DNA of 64,000 nt from an uncultured Clostridia bacterium (GTDB lineage: Bacteria; Bacillota; Clostridia; Christensenellales; Borkfalkiaceae): NCBI GenBank assembly GCA_944367565.1, contig CALVWR010000002.1, positions 62,001-126,000 of the forward strand, given 5' to 3'. Of this stretch, positions 17,915 through 25,726 are shown piece by piece. Every line of letters starts with the position of its first letter. Positions within the stretch are counted from its first letter, which is position 1. The position numbers and the translations under genes are program-made. The notes under the pieces are model-generated. The model did no database searches. It worked only from the letters and a program-made list of their open reading frames with translations, and was not told where the DNA came from.

Positions 17915-17950
17915 AACGGCGGAAGTGTTTTACTTCCGCCGTTTGTATTT
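17915..17950 (+). terminator. Terminator of the orphan transcript
   Basis: 11-bp perfect stem (17915-17925 with 17933-17943), 7-nt loop, then TGTATTTT. Confidence 0.85.
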
Positions 17951-17975
17951 TAAATGTCGGTCAACAACGCGCTCC

Positions 17976-18077
17976 GAGCAGACAATCTGCATTAAAGCGG
18001 CAAATTTTCAGTTTGAGCAGACAATCCGCATTAAAGCGTCGGTCAGTCTTCTAGTCCGAGCAGATAGTCCGCAGATA
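17976..18077. repeat. Three-copy degenerate repeat matching the 3' end of the Xre gene
   Basis: GAGCAGACAATCYGCATTAAAGCG occurs at 17976-17999 and 18015-18038. A third related copy (18058-18077) is the antisense of the codons for the ADYLLGL end of the Xre protein. It looks like partial duplication of the gene's 3' end. Confidence 0.6.
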
Positions 18078-18255
18078 TGTCCAACGCGCGGCAAATCAAA
18101 AACAGCGTGTCGATCGAAGGTTCGCTTTTCCCGGATTTATAATCAGAAATACATTGTTTAGATACATTTGCCGCCTTTGCCAAATCGGTTTGTTTGATTT
18201 GCGTGTATTGAAGGCATTCAATAAAACGCTCTTGAAATTTCGTTATTTTTTCCAT
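18043..18255 (-). CDS. Xre-family helix-turn-helix regulator (module 1)
   Basis: 70 residues from ATG 18255. The Cro/CI-type HTH spans residues 17-65 (QTDLAKAANVSKQCISDYKSGKSEPS) and the C-terminal signature is ALDISADYLLGLED. An upstream in-frame extension to 18324 is rejected: a TATAAT box lies 6 nt before this ATG, predicting a leaderless message. Divergent from a DUF975 membrane protein. Three related palindromes in the intergenic region suggest it represses both itself and its neighbour (inference). Confidence 0.85.
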   Translation of the reverse strand: MEKITKFQERFIECLQYTQIKQTDLAKAANVSKQCISDYKSGKSEPSIDTLFLICRALDISADYLLGLED

Positions 18256-18261
18256 ATAAGA

Positions 18262-18339
18262 ATTATAACCAAAAAGTACGCTAATACTTGACAAGTACGT
18301 TAATAACGTATCATAATTATGCAATACGCTATTAGCGTG
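18262..18339. promoter_or_regulatory. Divergent promoters with three operators (module 1)
   Basis: Palindrome TACGTTAATAACGTA (18296-18310) is perfect and lies within the 18-bp spacer of the + promoter (TTGACA 18288-18293, CATAAT 18312-18317). Related copies are at 18325-18339 (TACGCTATTAGCGTG) and, weaker, at 18277-18291, over the -35 region of the minus promoter (-10 TATAAT at 18262-18267). Confidence 0.7.
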
Positions 18340-18357
18340 CTTTTTAGAGGAAAGGAA

Positions 18358-19008
18358 ATGACGGCACGGGAATACAGGGGATTTGCACGGGAAAAGATAC
18401 GGGAAAAGATACGGGGAAAGTGGGGGCTTTTGGCGCTCATAAGTTTTATTTACGGCGTGTTGCTCGGCGTTGTGAGCGCGATTTCGCCATGGATAGGATC
18501 GGTTGTCGCGGTGGCGGTCGGCGGCGCGTTTTCATTAAGTTTTTCCATGATCGCTCTCCGCGTGATAAAAGACGAAACGGTGAAAGTCGAAATGCTGTTC
18601 GACGGATTTCGTTTATACGTCAAATCGCTTTTGCTTTATCTGATTATCGGCATTTTTGTCTTTTTATGGTCATTGCTCCTGATTGTTCCGGGGATCGTAA
18701 AGGCTTATTCGTACAGTCTTTCATATTATATTTTGGCGGAAAACAAGGAAATTTCCGCAAACGACGCGCGGAAGCGTTCGGAAGAACTCATGTACGGCAA
18801 CAGGTGGCGGCTTTTCTGTCTGGATTTCAGTTTTATCGGTTGGATATTGCTGAGTTTGCTGACGCTCGGCATTCTGCTGTTTTGGATTATTCCGTATATG
18901 GAGGCGGCGCACGCGGCGTTTTACCGGGATCTGGTTTTTCAAACGCCAACCGACGGAGAGAAAGACGTACCGGAAGAAAATTTCGGAGACGGCGGGGATA
19001 CGGAATAG
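18358..19008 (+). CDS. DUF975 family integral membrane protein
   Basis: 216 residues from ATG 18358 (AGAGGAAAGGA upstream). An N-terminal charged segment (TAREYRGFAREKIREK) precedes about five membrane helices. The family signature AYSYSLSYYILAEN...RSEELMYGNRWRLFCLDFSFIGW is clear near residues 120-170. Function of DUF975 is unknown; members are common in Clostridia and lactobacilli. The acidic C-terminal tail is probably cytoplasmic. It is controlled by the Xre palindromes in its promoter. Confidence 0.88.
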   Translation: MTAREYRGFAREKIREKIRGKWGLLALISFIYGVLLGVVSAISPWIGSVVAVAVGGAFSLSFSMIALRVIKDETVKVEMLFDGFRLYVKSLLLYLIIGIFVFLWSLLLIVPGIVKAYSYSLSYYILAENKEISANDARKRSEELMYGNRWRLFCLDFSFIGWILLSLLTLGILLFWIIPYMEAAHAAFYRDLVFQTPTDGEKDVPEENFGDGGDTE

Positions 19009-19026
19009 AAGAAGAGAAGCGCGTAT

Positions 19027-19059
19027 CGGCGGGGAGCGAAAACATCCCCGCCGTTTTTT
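19027..19059 (+). terminator. Rho-independent terminator
   Basis: 9-bp stem (19027-19035 with 19045-19053) and six T residues after the DUF975 gene. Confidence 0.88.
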
Positions 19060-19102
19060 GTTAACACGCGCTTTTTTTCTTTTTCCGGCATATATTGAGA
19101 AT

Positions 19103-20110
19103 ATGCGAAACAAAGCCGTGATTGATTTAAGAATTTTGCGGGAAAACGCGCTTGCGGTAAAAGCGGGGCTGAAGGACGGGGCGCAGCTGAACGCGGTAGT
19201 GAAGGCGAATGCATACGGGCATGGCGACGCGGAGTGTGCGAACGCGTTGTACGACATAGCCGATTCTTATTCGGTGGCGTTGGCGGAAGAGGGGGTACGC
19301 CTGCGCCGTGCGGGAATCGATAAGCCGATCCTTGTGCTGATCGAACCGTTCGAGAGCGACGCGCGGCTTTTTGCGCGTTACGGTTTAACGGCGAGCGTAT
19401 CGTCCGTTGAAACGCTGAAAATTCTGCATATAGCGGCAGCGGAGCAAAACGCCGTGATTCCCTTTCATATCAAGGTCAATACCGGCATGAACCGGTTGGG
19501 AACCGACGCGGAGGGTGCGGAACGTATTGCGGCGGAAGCGGAAAGATTCAAAGGCGTCCGTTGTACGGGAATTTACTCTCATTTGGCGGTTCCGGAAGAA
19601 AAAGCGGTGCTTTCGGAGCAACGCAAGGCGTTTTTGCTTGCATATAATCGGGTGAAAGGGTATAATAAAGATATTAAAGCGCATCTATCCGCGAGCGGCG
19701 GATATTTACAGGGCGAATATTTCGATCTGTGCCGCATCGGGATTTTGCTTTACGGATACAAGCCGTTTGAGAGCGACGCCGTACAAGTGCGGCCGGTGAT
19801 GTCGGTGCGTGCGCCGACGCTTACGGTGCGCAAACTGAAGGCGGGGGAACGGATTTTGTACGGGAACACGCCTTTGGAGCGGGATTGTACGGCGAGTATT
19901 TACCGATACGGATATGCGGACGGGCTGGCGCGGAAGCAAAGCGGGAATCTGCTCAACAACCGTTGCATGGATCTTTCGGCGGCGGAAGGGGCATATGAAG
20001 AAATCGACGTTCTGCGCGATCTGGAGCGGAAAGCGAAGGAAAGCGGCACGATCACATACGAAATGCTTTGCGGCGCGGCGAACCGTTGCGAAAGGGTGTA
20101 TTTAAGATGA
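19103..20110 (+). CDS. alr: Alanine racemase, short form
   Basis: Interconverts L- and D-alanine for peptidoglycan using PLP. 335 residues from ATG 19103. The PLP lysine is K34 in AVVKANAYGHG; the substrate segment HIKVNTGMNRLG and the second-base region YRYGYADGLARK are present. The C-terminal beta domain is about 35-45 residues shorter than in typical Alr: the usual long loop around the RVCMDQ motif is reduced to NNRCMDLSAAEG. No Shine-Dalgarno is seen; a weak -10 (TATATT, 19091-19096) sits 6 nt before the ATG, so the message may be leaderless. Overlaps the next gene by 4 bp. The Ddl at 59979 would use its product. Confidence 0.87.
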   Translation: MRNKAVIDLRILRENALAVKAGLKDGAQLNAVVKANAYGHGDAECANALYDIADSYSVALAEEGVRLRRAGIDKPILVLIEPFESDARLFARYGLTASVSSVETLKILHIAAAEQNAVIPFHIKVNTGMNRLGTDAEGAERIAAEAERFKGVRCTGIYSHLAVPEEKAVLSEQRKAFLLAYNRVKGYNKDIKAHLSASGGYLQGEYFDLCRIGILLYGYKPFESDAVQVRPVMSVRAPTLTVRKLKAGERILYGNTPLERDCTASIYRYGYADGLARKQSGNLLNNRCMDLSAAEGAYEEIDVLRDLERKAKESGTITYEMLCGAANRCERVYLR

Positions 20111-20652
20111 AGAAAGACCGTGCACGGCGGATTTTTTCCGCCAGGAGGGACAGGCTGTCGCCGGCGGCGAGGGAGAGGGCGGAGCGCAGGATCGAAGAAA
20201 ATCTTTTTGCGCTGGACGGATTCAGAGAGCACGCGCATTATTTTGTATATCTGAGTTTTAAGAGCGAAGTGTCCACGGCGAACATCATTTCTCGGCTGAT
20301 CAACGAAGGGAAGAAGGTCTATGTGCCGAAGATCGTAAACGGAAAGATGATCGCGGCGGAAATTTCCGGGGGGATGGAGAACAATGCGTACGGGATAGCG
20401 GAGCCGCGGGATACGATCGAAGCAGGGAAGGTGGACGTATGCATCACGCCCCTGCTTGCGGCGGACAAGTCGTTGTACCGCGTGGGATACGGAAAGGGAT
20501 ATTATGACAGATTTTTTGCGGAACATGACTGCGTAAAGATCGGCATTTTATATTCCGTACAGAAATACGGAAAGAATTTCAAAACGGAAAGCACGGATAT
20601 TCCGCTGGATTATGCGGTTTCGGAAAAAGGAACGGAGAAGAAGGAACATTGA
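20107..20652 (+). CDS. 5-formyltetrahydrofolate cyclo-ligase
   Basis: 181 residues; ATP-dependent conversion of 5-formyl-THF to 5,10-methenyl-THF. Start ATG 20107 overlaps the alr stop (ATGA). Family motifs: N-terminal basic helix, VYLSFKSEVST, VYVPKIVNGKMIAAEIS, and the diagnostic GYGKGYYDRFF near residue 140. It is in a tightly coupled operon alr - this gene - membrane protein - rsmD - coaD. Confidence 0.92.
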   Translation: MKKDRARRIFSARRDRLSPAARERAERRIEENLFALDGFREHAHYFVYLSFKSEVSTANIISRLINEGKKVYVPKIVNGKMIAAEISGGMENNAYGIAEPRDTIEAGKVDVCITPLLAADKSLYRVGYGKGYYDRFFAEHDCVKIGILYSVQKYGKNFKTESTDIPLDYAVSEKGTEKKEH

Positions 20653-21365
20653 AAACGGTCAAGTATTTTTTGAAAGAGACATGGGTCGTATGGGTGTATA
20701 CGATTCTGACGATGGTCACGGCGATCGCCATCACGATGATCGGGGCAGAAGAAGCGGAAAGGACGGGCGTAAACAAGCTGTTATGGTTGCAGGGCATTCT
20801 GTTCGTACTCAATCTCGGCTTATACGGGGTGGTGGTGTACATGATGCTTTACAAGACGGGGGAAACGGCGGCGAAGCTGAAACACTCCAACGACATCAAG
20901 CGTCGCGTGATCGCGGAGACGGGGGATTATTACGATTTTGACCGCGTTTCGGAATACGGAAAGTATAAGGGGCTGTATATCGGGCTTTTCGCTTCTGCGC
21001 CGCTGATTCTGCTGTTGCTGATACAGGGAATTTTGGATATATGCGGTTCGGAGAGCACGACGGTGACGGCAATCATCGGATTTGCATACGGGGCGTTTTT
21101 TCTGCCGATCAGGAGCGTGATTTCGGCGAGCGCAAGCGTTTACTGGTCCTTTTACGCGGTGGCGATCAACGTGATTCTGATCGCCGTGGCGTATCGGATG
21201 GGCGCATACAAGATCAAGAAGCAGAACGATCGGATCAAAAAGACCAATGCGGTGATATACGGCGACGGACAGCGCAAGATGGGCGAAAAGCCGATCGAAG
21301 AAGTCGTAAGGGAGAATGCGAAGTACAACAAGCGGCGCAGGAACAGGAAGGCGAAGAGAAGATGA
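20649..21365 (+). CDS. Hypothetical multi-pass membrane protein
   Basis: 238 residues starting at TTG 20649, which overlaps the previous stop (TTGA) and has GGAGAAGGAAC upstream. About five hydrophobic segments lie near residues 12-32, 46-70, 115-135, 142-160 and 170-190. The C-terminal 45 residues are strongly basic (YNKRRRNRKAKRR) and presumably cytoplasmic, perhaps RNA- or membrane-surface binding. I do not recognise a family. Position inside the folate/rsmD/coaD operon, with 4-bp overlaps on both sides, shows it is expressed with them. Confidence 0.75.
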   Translation: MKTVKYFLKETWVVWVYTILTMVTAIAITMIGAEEAERTGVNKLLWLQGILFVLNLGLYGVVVYMMLYKTGETAAKLKHSNDIKRRVIAETGDYYDFDRVSEYGKYKGLYIGLFASAPLILLLLIQGILDICGSESTTVTAIIGFAYGAFFLPIRSVISASASVYWSFYAVAINVILIAVAYRMGAYKIKKQNDRIKKTNAVIYGDGQRKMGEKPIEEVVRENAKYNKRRRNRKAKRR

Positions 21366-21898
21366 GGGTGATCGGCGGGAAATTCCGGTCGAGGAAACTT
21401 GTCGGATTTGAAGGGGAGAGCATACGCCCGACGGCGGACAGAACGAGGGAGAGTCTGTTCAATATTCTGCGGATCGGCGAGGGTGTACGGTTTCTGGACG
21501 CATTTTGCGGCAGCGGCGCGGTGGGGATCGAAGCGATCTCGCGGGGCGCGACGAGTACCTTTTTGGATTGCGACGGGAAAAGCGCGGCGATTGCGGAGCG
21601 GAATTTTGCATTGCTCGGAATCGACGCGAAGGTCAGAAGGACGCGGGCGGAGGATTTTTTGTCCGCGACGGCAGAAAAATACGATGTGATCTTTCTGGAT
21701 CCGCCGTATGCGTCGGAGAGCGGACGGAGGGCTTTGGAGATCATCGGGGAGAGGCGGATCCTTGCGGAAAACGGCGTTGCGGTGTATGAACACGAAGGAA
21801 CGTTTGCGGAAGAGATTCCGTTTCTGACGCGTACCGACGAGCGTCGGTACGGCAGGGCGGTGCTTACGTTTTTCAGGGCGGAGGGAGAAAAAACATGA
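21362..21898 (+). CDS. rsmD: 16S rRNA (guanine(966)-N(2))-methyltransferase
   Basis: 178 residues. SAM-dependent methyltransferase with family start MRVIGGKFRSRKL, conserved RPTADRTRESLFNIL, SAM loop DAFCGSGAVGIEAISRGA and catalytic DPPY (IFLDPPYAS). Modifies G966 of 16S rRNA. The ATG overlaps the preceding stop by ATGA, and its own stop overlaps coaD in the same way. The gene order rsmD-coaD-ylbJ matches ylbH-ylbI-ylbJ of Bacillus, although the third gene is here inverted. Confidence 0.93.
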   Translation: MRVIGGKFRSRKLVGFEGESIRPTADRTRESLFNILRIGEGVRFLDAFCGSGAVGIEAISRGATSTFLDCDGKSAAIAERNFALLGIDAKVRRTRAEDFLSATAEKYDVIFLDPPYASESGRRALEIIGERRILAENGVAVYEHEGTFAEEIPFLTRTDERRYGRAVLTFFRAEGEKT

Positions 21899-22389
21899 GA
21901 GAATGCGTATTTGCCGGAACGTTCGACCCTTTTACCATCGGGCATAAGGACGTTGTGGAAAAATGTCTGAAGATGTTCGACAGGGTGCACATCGCGGTGC
22001 TGAACAATCACGATAAAACGCCGCTGTTCGACGGGGAGACGCGCGTCGGATTCATCGGGAAAATCTTTTCGGGAGACGAACGGGTGGTCGTGGAACATTC
22101 CGACGGATTGCTGGTCGATTTCATGCGGGAAAAAAACATCTTCGTCAACGTGCGGGGCATCCGCAACGCGGAAGATTTTAAATACGAAACGAATATGTTT
22201 TATTACAATCAGGAAATGTTTCCCGAACTGATCACGGTATATCTGCCGTCTTCGCTGAATAAAACACATATTTCCTCCACGTCGATCCGGATGCTGATCA
22301 ACGCGGGTGCGGATATAACGCCCTATGTGCCCGAGGAGATCGCCGAAGACATCAAAGAGGCGTTACGGTCGTTAAAAAAAGTAAAATAA
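21895..22389 (+). CDS. coaD: Phosphopantetheine adenylyltransferase
   Basis: 164 residues; the penultimate step of coenzyme A synthesis (ATP + 4'-phosphopantetheine to dephospho-CoA). Nucleotidyltransferase motif TFDPFTIGH at residues 9-17 and the C-terminal ISSTSIRMLI motif are intact; length is normal. ATGA overlap with rsmD. Its last 38 bp overlap the 3' end of the convergent ylbJ-like gene. Confidence 0.95.
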   Translation: MRECVFAGTFDPFTIGHKDVVEKCLKMFDRVHIAVLNNHDKTPLFDGETRVGFIGKIFSGDERVVVEHSDGLLVDFMREKNIFVNVRGIRNAEDFKYETNMFYYNQEMFPELITVYLPSSLNKTHISSTSIRMLINAGADITPYVPEEIAEDIKEALRSLKKVK

Positions 22390-23344
22390 GAAAGGTAAAA
22401 ACCGCGTGCAGAAATTTGGAAAGAAAGAACCGCGCGGTTTTTATTTTTGCTTTTTTGAGGAAAACAAGCGATTGCGTCATGACGGAAATCCCGCCGAAGG
22501 AAATCAGAAATCCGACGGCGGGTATTTTTAACGGCGAAAGAGAAGAGGCGGCATACCCGATCCCCGTCGTACATTCCACCAGCCCGTACGCAAATCCGCG
22601 CGCGAGCGTTTCGTCGCCGAAAAGGAGGGTAAACAGTCGGACGGGCAACAGAAAGAAGCCGCATTGTTCCAGCATACGGATCAGAACGAAATATAAAGTG
22701 ACCAGTCCGCCCAGAACGAGAAGGGAGATCACGCTGTCGTAAACCGCTTCATAGAGAAGATTGTCGGCGCCCGTTTTTTTCGGAACAAAAACGGCGTTTT
22801 CGGCTTTGTCGCGTTTACCGCGCAGCAGAAATGCGGTAAAAAGTACCGATAAAAAATGCGCGGCAAAAATCGCAAACCCCGCCGCGCGGTTTTTCAGGAG
22901 CATCGCGCCCGCCGTTCCCAGAATAAAAAGAGGGGACGACATCGAACAGAATCCGCTCATCCTGTACGCGTCGGAATAGGAAACCAGGTTTTTCGCATAC
23001 AGTTCGGCGGTGATTTTGCTGCCGCCGGGATATCCCGATACCGCCGCGATAAAAAACGCGTAACCGCTCATGCCGTCGCATCCGAACAGCCGCCGCGTCA
23101 GCGCGGAACAGCGGGAAGCGATGCGCGCCGCGCTGTCGAGGGAAGTGAGAAGGGCGGTAAACACAAAATAAGGAAAGACGCTCGGTACGATGTTGAACGC
23201 CCATAATTTTATGCCGTCGAGCGTGGCTGCGGCGTAAGTATCCGACGAAAGCGCAAAAACGATCATGGCAGCCGCGATCAGCGCGGAAAAAACGGCGTTT
23301 TTATACCGGAGCAGAATATTTTTTACAAAAACAGCTTGTTTCAC
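22352..23344 (-). CDS. ylbJ: YlbJ-like sporulation integral membrane protein
   Basis: 330 residues with eight or more hydrophobic segments and the nucleoside-recognition/gate-like signature SGYPGGSKITAELYAKN (residue 105) and GFCSMSSPLFILGTAGAML. YlbJ is needed for spore cortex formation in Bacillus. Identification rests on the membrane-gate motif plus synteny with rsmD-coaD. The start is uncertain: GTG 23344 has no evident RBS. The 3' end runs 38 bp into coaD on the opposite strand, so both messages share antisense ends. Confidence 0.78.
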   Translation of the reverse strand: MKQAVFVKNILLRYKNAVFSALIAAAMIVFALSSDTYAAATLDGIKLWAFNIVPSVFPYFVFTALLTSLDSAARIASRCSALTRRLFGCDGMSGYAFFIAAVSGYPGGSKITAELYAKNLVSYSDAYRMSGFCSMSSPLFILGTAGAMLLKNRAAGFAIFAAHFLSVLFTAFLLRGKRDKAENAVFVPKKTGADNLLYEAVYDSVISLLVLGGLVTLYFVLIRMLEQCGFFLLPVRLFTLLFGDETLARGFAYGLVECTTGIGYAASSLSPLKIPAVGFLISFGGISVMTQSLVFLKKAKIKTARFFLSKFLHAVFTFLILLFLTTVTPL

Positions 23345-23410
23345 GGTAAAGTATATGCCGCGCCGCGGGAAAAATGCAGAAATCGGGGGAATGCGGATCC
23401 TTCTTCCCGA

Positions 23411-24196
23411 TCAATGCATCTTTTTATAATTGCCGGGCGAAACGGAAAAATATTTTTTGAAGATCTTGGAAAAGTTGAACACGTCGCGATATCCGCAAAG
23501 AAGCGCGGTTTGCGTGACGGAATAACCGCTTTTTAAAAATTCCGCCGCATTGCCGAGCCGCACGGAGATCAGATAATGCTGGATGGTCCGGCCCTCTCTT
23601 TCTTTGAATTTTCTGCCGATGTAGCGTCTGTCCAGATAGACGAGTTTTGCGAGCTGTTCCACCGTAAGATCCTTCATATAATTGTTGCGGATATAACTTT
23701 TGATCGTTTCCACGGCGTCGACGCGTTTTTGTTCTTCGCGAAAAAGCTCTTCCGTCAGGGTGTAGAGCAAAACGAGCGTCGAATCCGCCTGCGCGGAGCC
23801 GTTTTCCGAAAATTCCTTCAGTTTATTGAAATAATATTCCGATACGGCGTTTACACGGCTTGTCAGAAGATCGAACCGCCGGGCATATTTGCCGTCAAAC
23901 GCAATCCAGCTGTATTCCCAGGGATCGTTCGCGTCGGCGGCATATACGGTGATTTCGCCCGGTCGGATGAGAAACATTTCCCCCGTATGTACGTTGAGCG
24001 ACCGGCCGTCGACGTAAAAAGTTCCCGCGCCTTTTCCGACAAAATGAATCAGATAATATCCCCGTATCGACGGGCCGAAGCGATGTCCCTTAGCGCACGC
24101 TTCATGTCCTATAAACAGCGGATTCAGGTCCTGAAAAGCGGTATAATTTTCCGTTCCCGGCACCTTGGGATAGGGGGAAGAAACGATAATTTCCAT
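23411..24196 (-). CDS. AraC-family regulator with cupin sensor domain
   Basis: 261 residues. Residues 20-130 form an AraC-type cupin sugar-binding domain (YYLIHFVGKGAGTFYVDG, then EMFLIRPGEITVY). Residues 160-260 hold the two-HTH DNA-binding domain (VEQLAKLVYLDRRYIGRKFKE and YSVTQTALLCGYRDVFNFSKIFKKYF). AAAGGAT precedes the ATG. It is divergent from a GH4 glycosidase, which is the most likely target, with a sugar as inducer (inference). Confidence 0.9.
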   Translation of the reverse strand: MEIIVSSPYPKVPGTENYTAFQDLNPLFIGHEACAKGHRFGPSIRGYYLIHFVGKGAGTFYVDGRSLNVHTGEMFLIRPGEITVYAADANDPWEYSWIAFDGKYARRFDLLTSRVNAVSEYYFNKLKEFSENGSAQADSTLVLLYTLTEELFREEQKRVDAVETIKSYIRNNYMKDLTVEQLAKLVYLDRRYIGRKFKEREGRTIQHYLISVRLGNAAEFLKSGYSVTQTALLCGYRDVFNFSKIFKKYFSVSPGNYKKMH

Positions 24197-24230
24197 AAAC
24201 GGTATCCTTTTGCGATCGTTATTAAGTTAC

Positions 24231-24260
24231 ATTTTAACATATTTTGCGTACATAAGTCAA
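24231..24260 (-). promoter_or_regulatory. Promoter of the AraC gene
   Basis: Minus-strand -35 TTGACT (24255-24260) and -10 TAAAAT (24231-24236), spacer 18 bp. Confidence 0.6.
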
Positions 24261-24318
24261 TGGCTTGACGCGAAAGGAAATGGTAAAATAAAAGCAGAAA
24301 AAAGTGCGGAGGAAAGCA

Positions 24319-25638
24319 ATGAAAAAAATTTGTTTTATCGGAGCGGGAAGCACGGTATTTTGCAAAAACGTGCTGGGAGATACGCTGCTTTGCGAAAGTC
24401 TGAGCGATGCAAATATTGCGCTTTACGATATCGACGAGCAGAGGCTGGAAGAATCGTTTTTGCTCATTGACAAGCTGAATCACGAGCTGAACGGGGGAAG
24501 AGCGGTTATAGAGAAATATCTCGGCGTAAAAAATCGCAGAACGGCGCTGAAAGACGCCGATTTTATCGTAAACGCCATTCAGGTCGGGGGATACGAACCG
24601 TGTACCGTCATCGATTTCGAGATCCCGAAGAAATACGGCTTAAATCAGACGATTGCGGATACGCTGGGCGTCGGGGGCATCATGCGGGGACTGAGGACCA
24701 TCAAGGTGCTCAAGGAGATTGCGGAGGATATCGAGGCGGTTTGTCCGGATGCATGGCTGCTCAATTACACCAACCCCATGGCGATATTGACGGGGTATAT
24801 GTTGCGGTATACAAAGGTAAAGACCGTCGGTCTTTGCCACAGCGTGCAGGTCTGTTCGGAAACGCTTTTGAAGGAATTGGGCATGGAAGCGTATCTCGAA
24901 GGGAGAACGGAAAAGATCGCGGGAATCAATCATATGGCGTGGCTGTTGGAACTGAAGGATAAAGACGGAAACGATCTTTATCCGGAGATCCGAAAGCGGG
25001 CGAAGGAAAAGAATAAAGAAAAGCACAATGACATGGTGCGGTTTGATTATATCGACAAGTTGGGGTATTACTGCACCGAAAGCAGCGAGCACAATGCGGA
25101 ATATTCCGCGCTGTATATCAAGAAAAACAGACCCGATCTGATCGAAAAATTCAATATTCCTCTCGACGAATATCCGCGCCGTTGTATCAACCAGATCAAG
25201 GGCTGGAAGGAACAGAAGGAAAAGCTGTTGCATCACGAAGCGATCGCGCACGTCCGTTCCAACGAATACGGATCGAGAATCATGGAAGCGATTACAACGG
25301 GAATTCCCTATGAGATCAACGGAAACGTGATCAACAACGGCGTTATCGAGAACCTGCCGAAGGACGCGTGCGTGGAGGTCAAATGTCTCGTCGACAGGGA
25401 AGGAATCCATCCGACGTATGTCGGCGCTTTGCCGTTGCAGCTTGCGGCGATGAATGCAAGCAACATTTATCCGCAGATGCTGACGATCGAGGCGGCGCGG
25501 CTGGGAACGAGAGAGGCAATCTGGCGGGCGGTGATGGCGGATCCGCACGCGGCGGCGGAGCTTTCCACCGACGAGATCGTTCAAATGTGCAACGAACTCA
25601 TCGAAGCGCACGAAAAAGCGGGATATCCCGTCCTGTAA
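24319..25638 (+). CDS. GH4-family alpha-galactosidase / alpha-glucosidase, NAD-dependent
   Basis: 439 residues from ATG 24319 with GCGGAGG upstream. The Rossmann start KKICFIGAGSTVF binds NAD+. GH4 catalytic/metal segments NYTNPMAILT, GLCHSVQ and GINHMAWLLEL carry the Mn-binding Cys and His. Residues resemble the MelA (alpha-galactosidase) branch, though alpha-glucosidase or alpha-galacturonidase cannot be excluded; the latter would suit the pectin context. Cytoplasmic. Transcribed alone and followed by a strong terminator. Confidence 0.87.
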   Translation: MKKICFIGAGSTVFCKNVLGDTLLCESLSDANIALYDIDEQRLEESFLLIDKLNHELNGGRAVIEKYLGVKNRRTALKDADFIVNAIQVGGYEPCTVIDFEIPKKYGLNQTIADTLGVGGIMRGLRTIKVLKEIAEDIEAVCPDAWLLNYTNPMAILTGYMLRYTKVKTVGLCHSVQVCSETLLKELGMEAYLEGRTEKIAGINHMAWLLELKDKDGNDLYPEIRKRAKEKNKEKHNDMVRFDYIDKLGYYCTESSEHNAEYSALYIKKNRPDLIEKFNIPLDEYPRRCINQIKGWKEQKEKLLHHEAIAHVRSNEYGSRIMEAITTGIPYEINGNVINNGVIENLPKDACVEVKCLVDREGIHPTYVGALPLQLAAMNASNIYPQMLTIEAARLGTREAIWRAVMADPHAAAELSTDEIVQMCNELIEAHEKAGYPVL

Positions 25639-25649
25639 AAAATGCATAA

Positions 25650-25685
25650 GACGCGCGGAGCAAATCGTTGCTCCGCGCGTCTTTT
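25650..25685 (+). terminator. Rho-independent terminator
   Basis: 14-bp perfect stem (25650-25663 with 25668-25681), then TTTT. Confidence 0.88.
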
Positions 25686-25726
25686 CGTATCGGACAGGTT
25701 GTTTCATAAAAAACGCGTTCCGCCGC

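Larger units (their letters stand above)
17482..17950 (+). ncRNA. Orphan transcript of about 460 nt, possible non-coding RNA
   Basis: The unit runs from the consensus promoter to a strong terminator at 17915-17950. The first 40 nt include the hairpin ACGGC-AAAA-GCCGT. A 13-codon ORF begins at 17532 (first residues MNQTETERAG) after GGGGAGG and stops within 45 nt. It lacks the signatures of tmRNA, RNase P RNA, SRP RNA and 6S RNA known to me. It could be a new structured RNA, or the mRNA of a small basic protein (see 17610-17882). Confidence 0.5.

Noticed and set aside
17482-17950. tmRNA, RNase P RNA, SRP RNA or 6S RNA
   Set aside because: The expected invariant elements (tmRNA tag and T-loop, the GAGGAAAGTCC-type P RNA block, the SRP GGAAGGAAGC-type loop) are absent, so only an unassigned RNA is called.
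18256-18324. N-terminal extension of the Xre protein (start at 18324)
   Set aside because: It would cross the promoter and operators and has no RBS. ATG 18255 is 6 nt after a TATAAT box.
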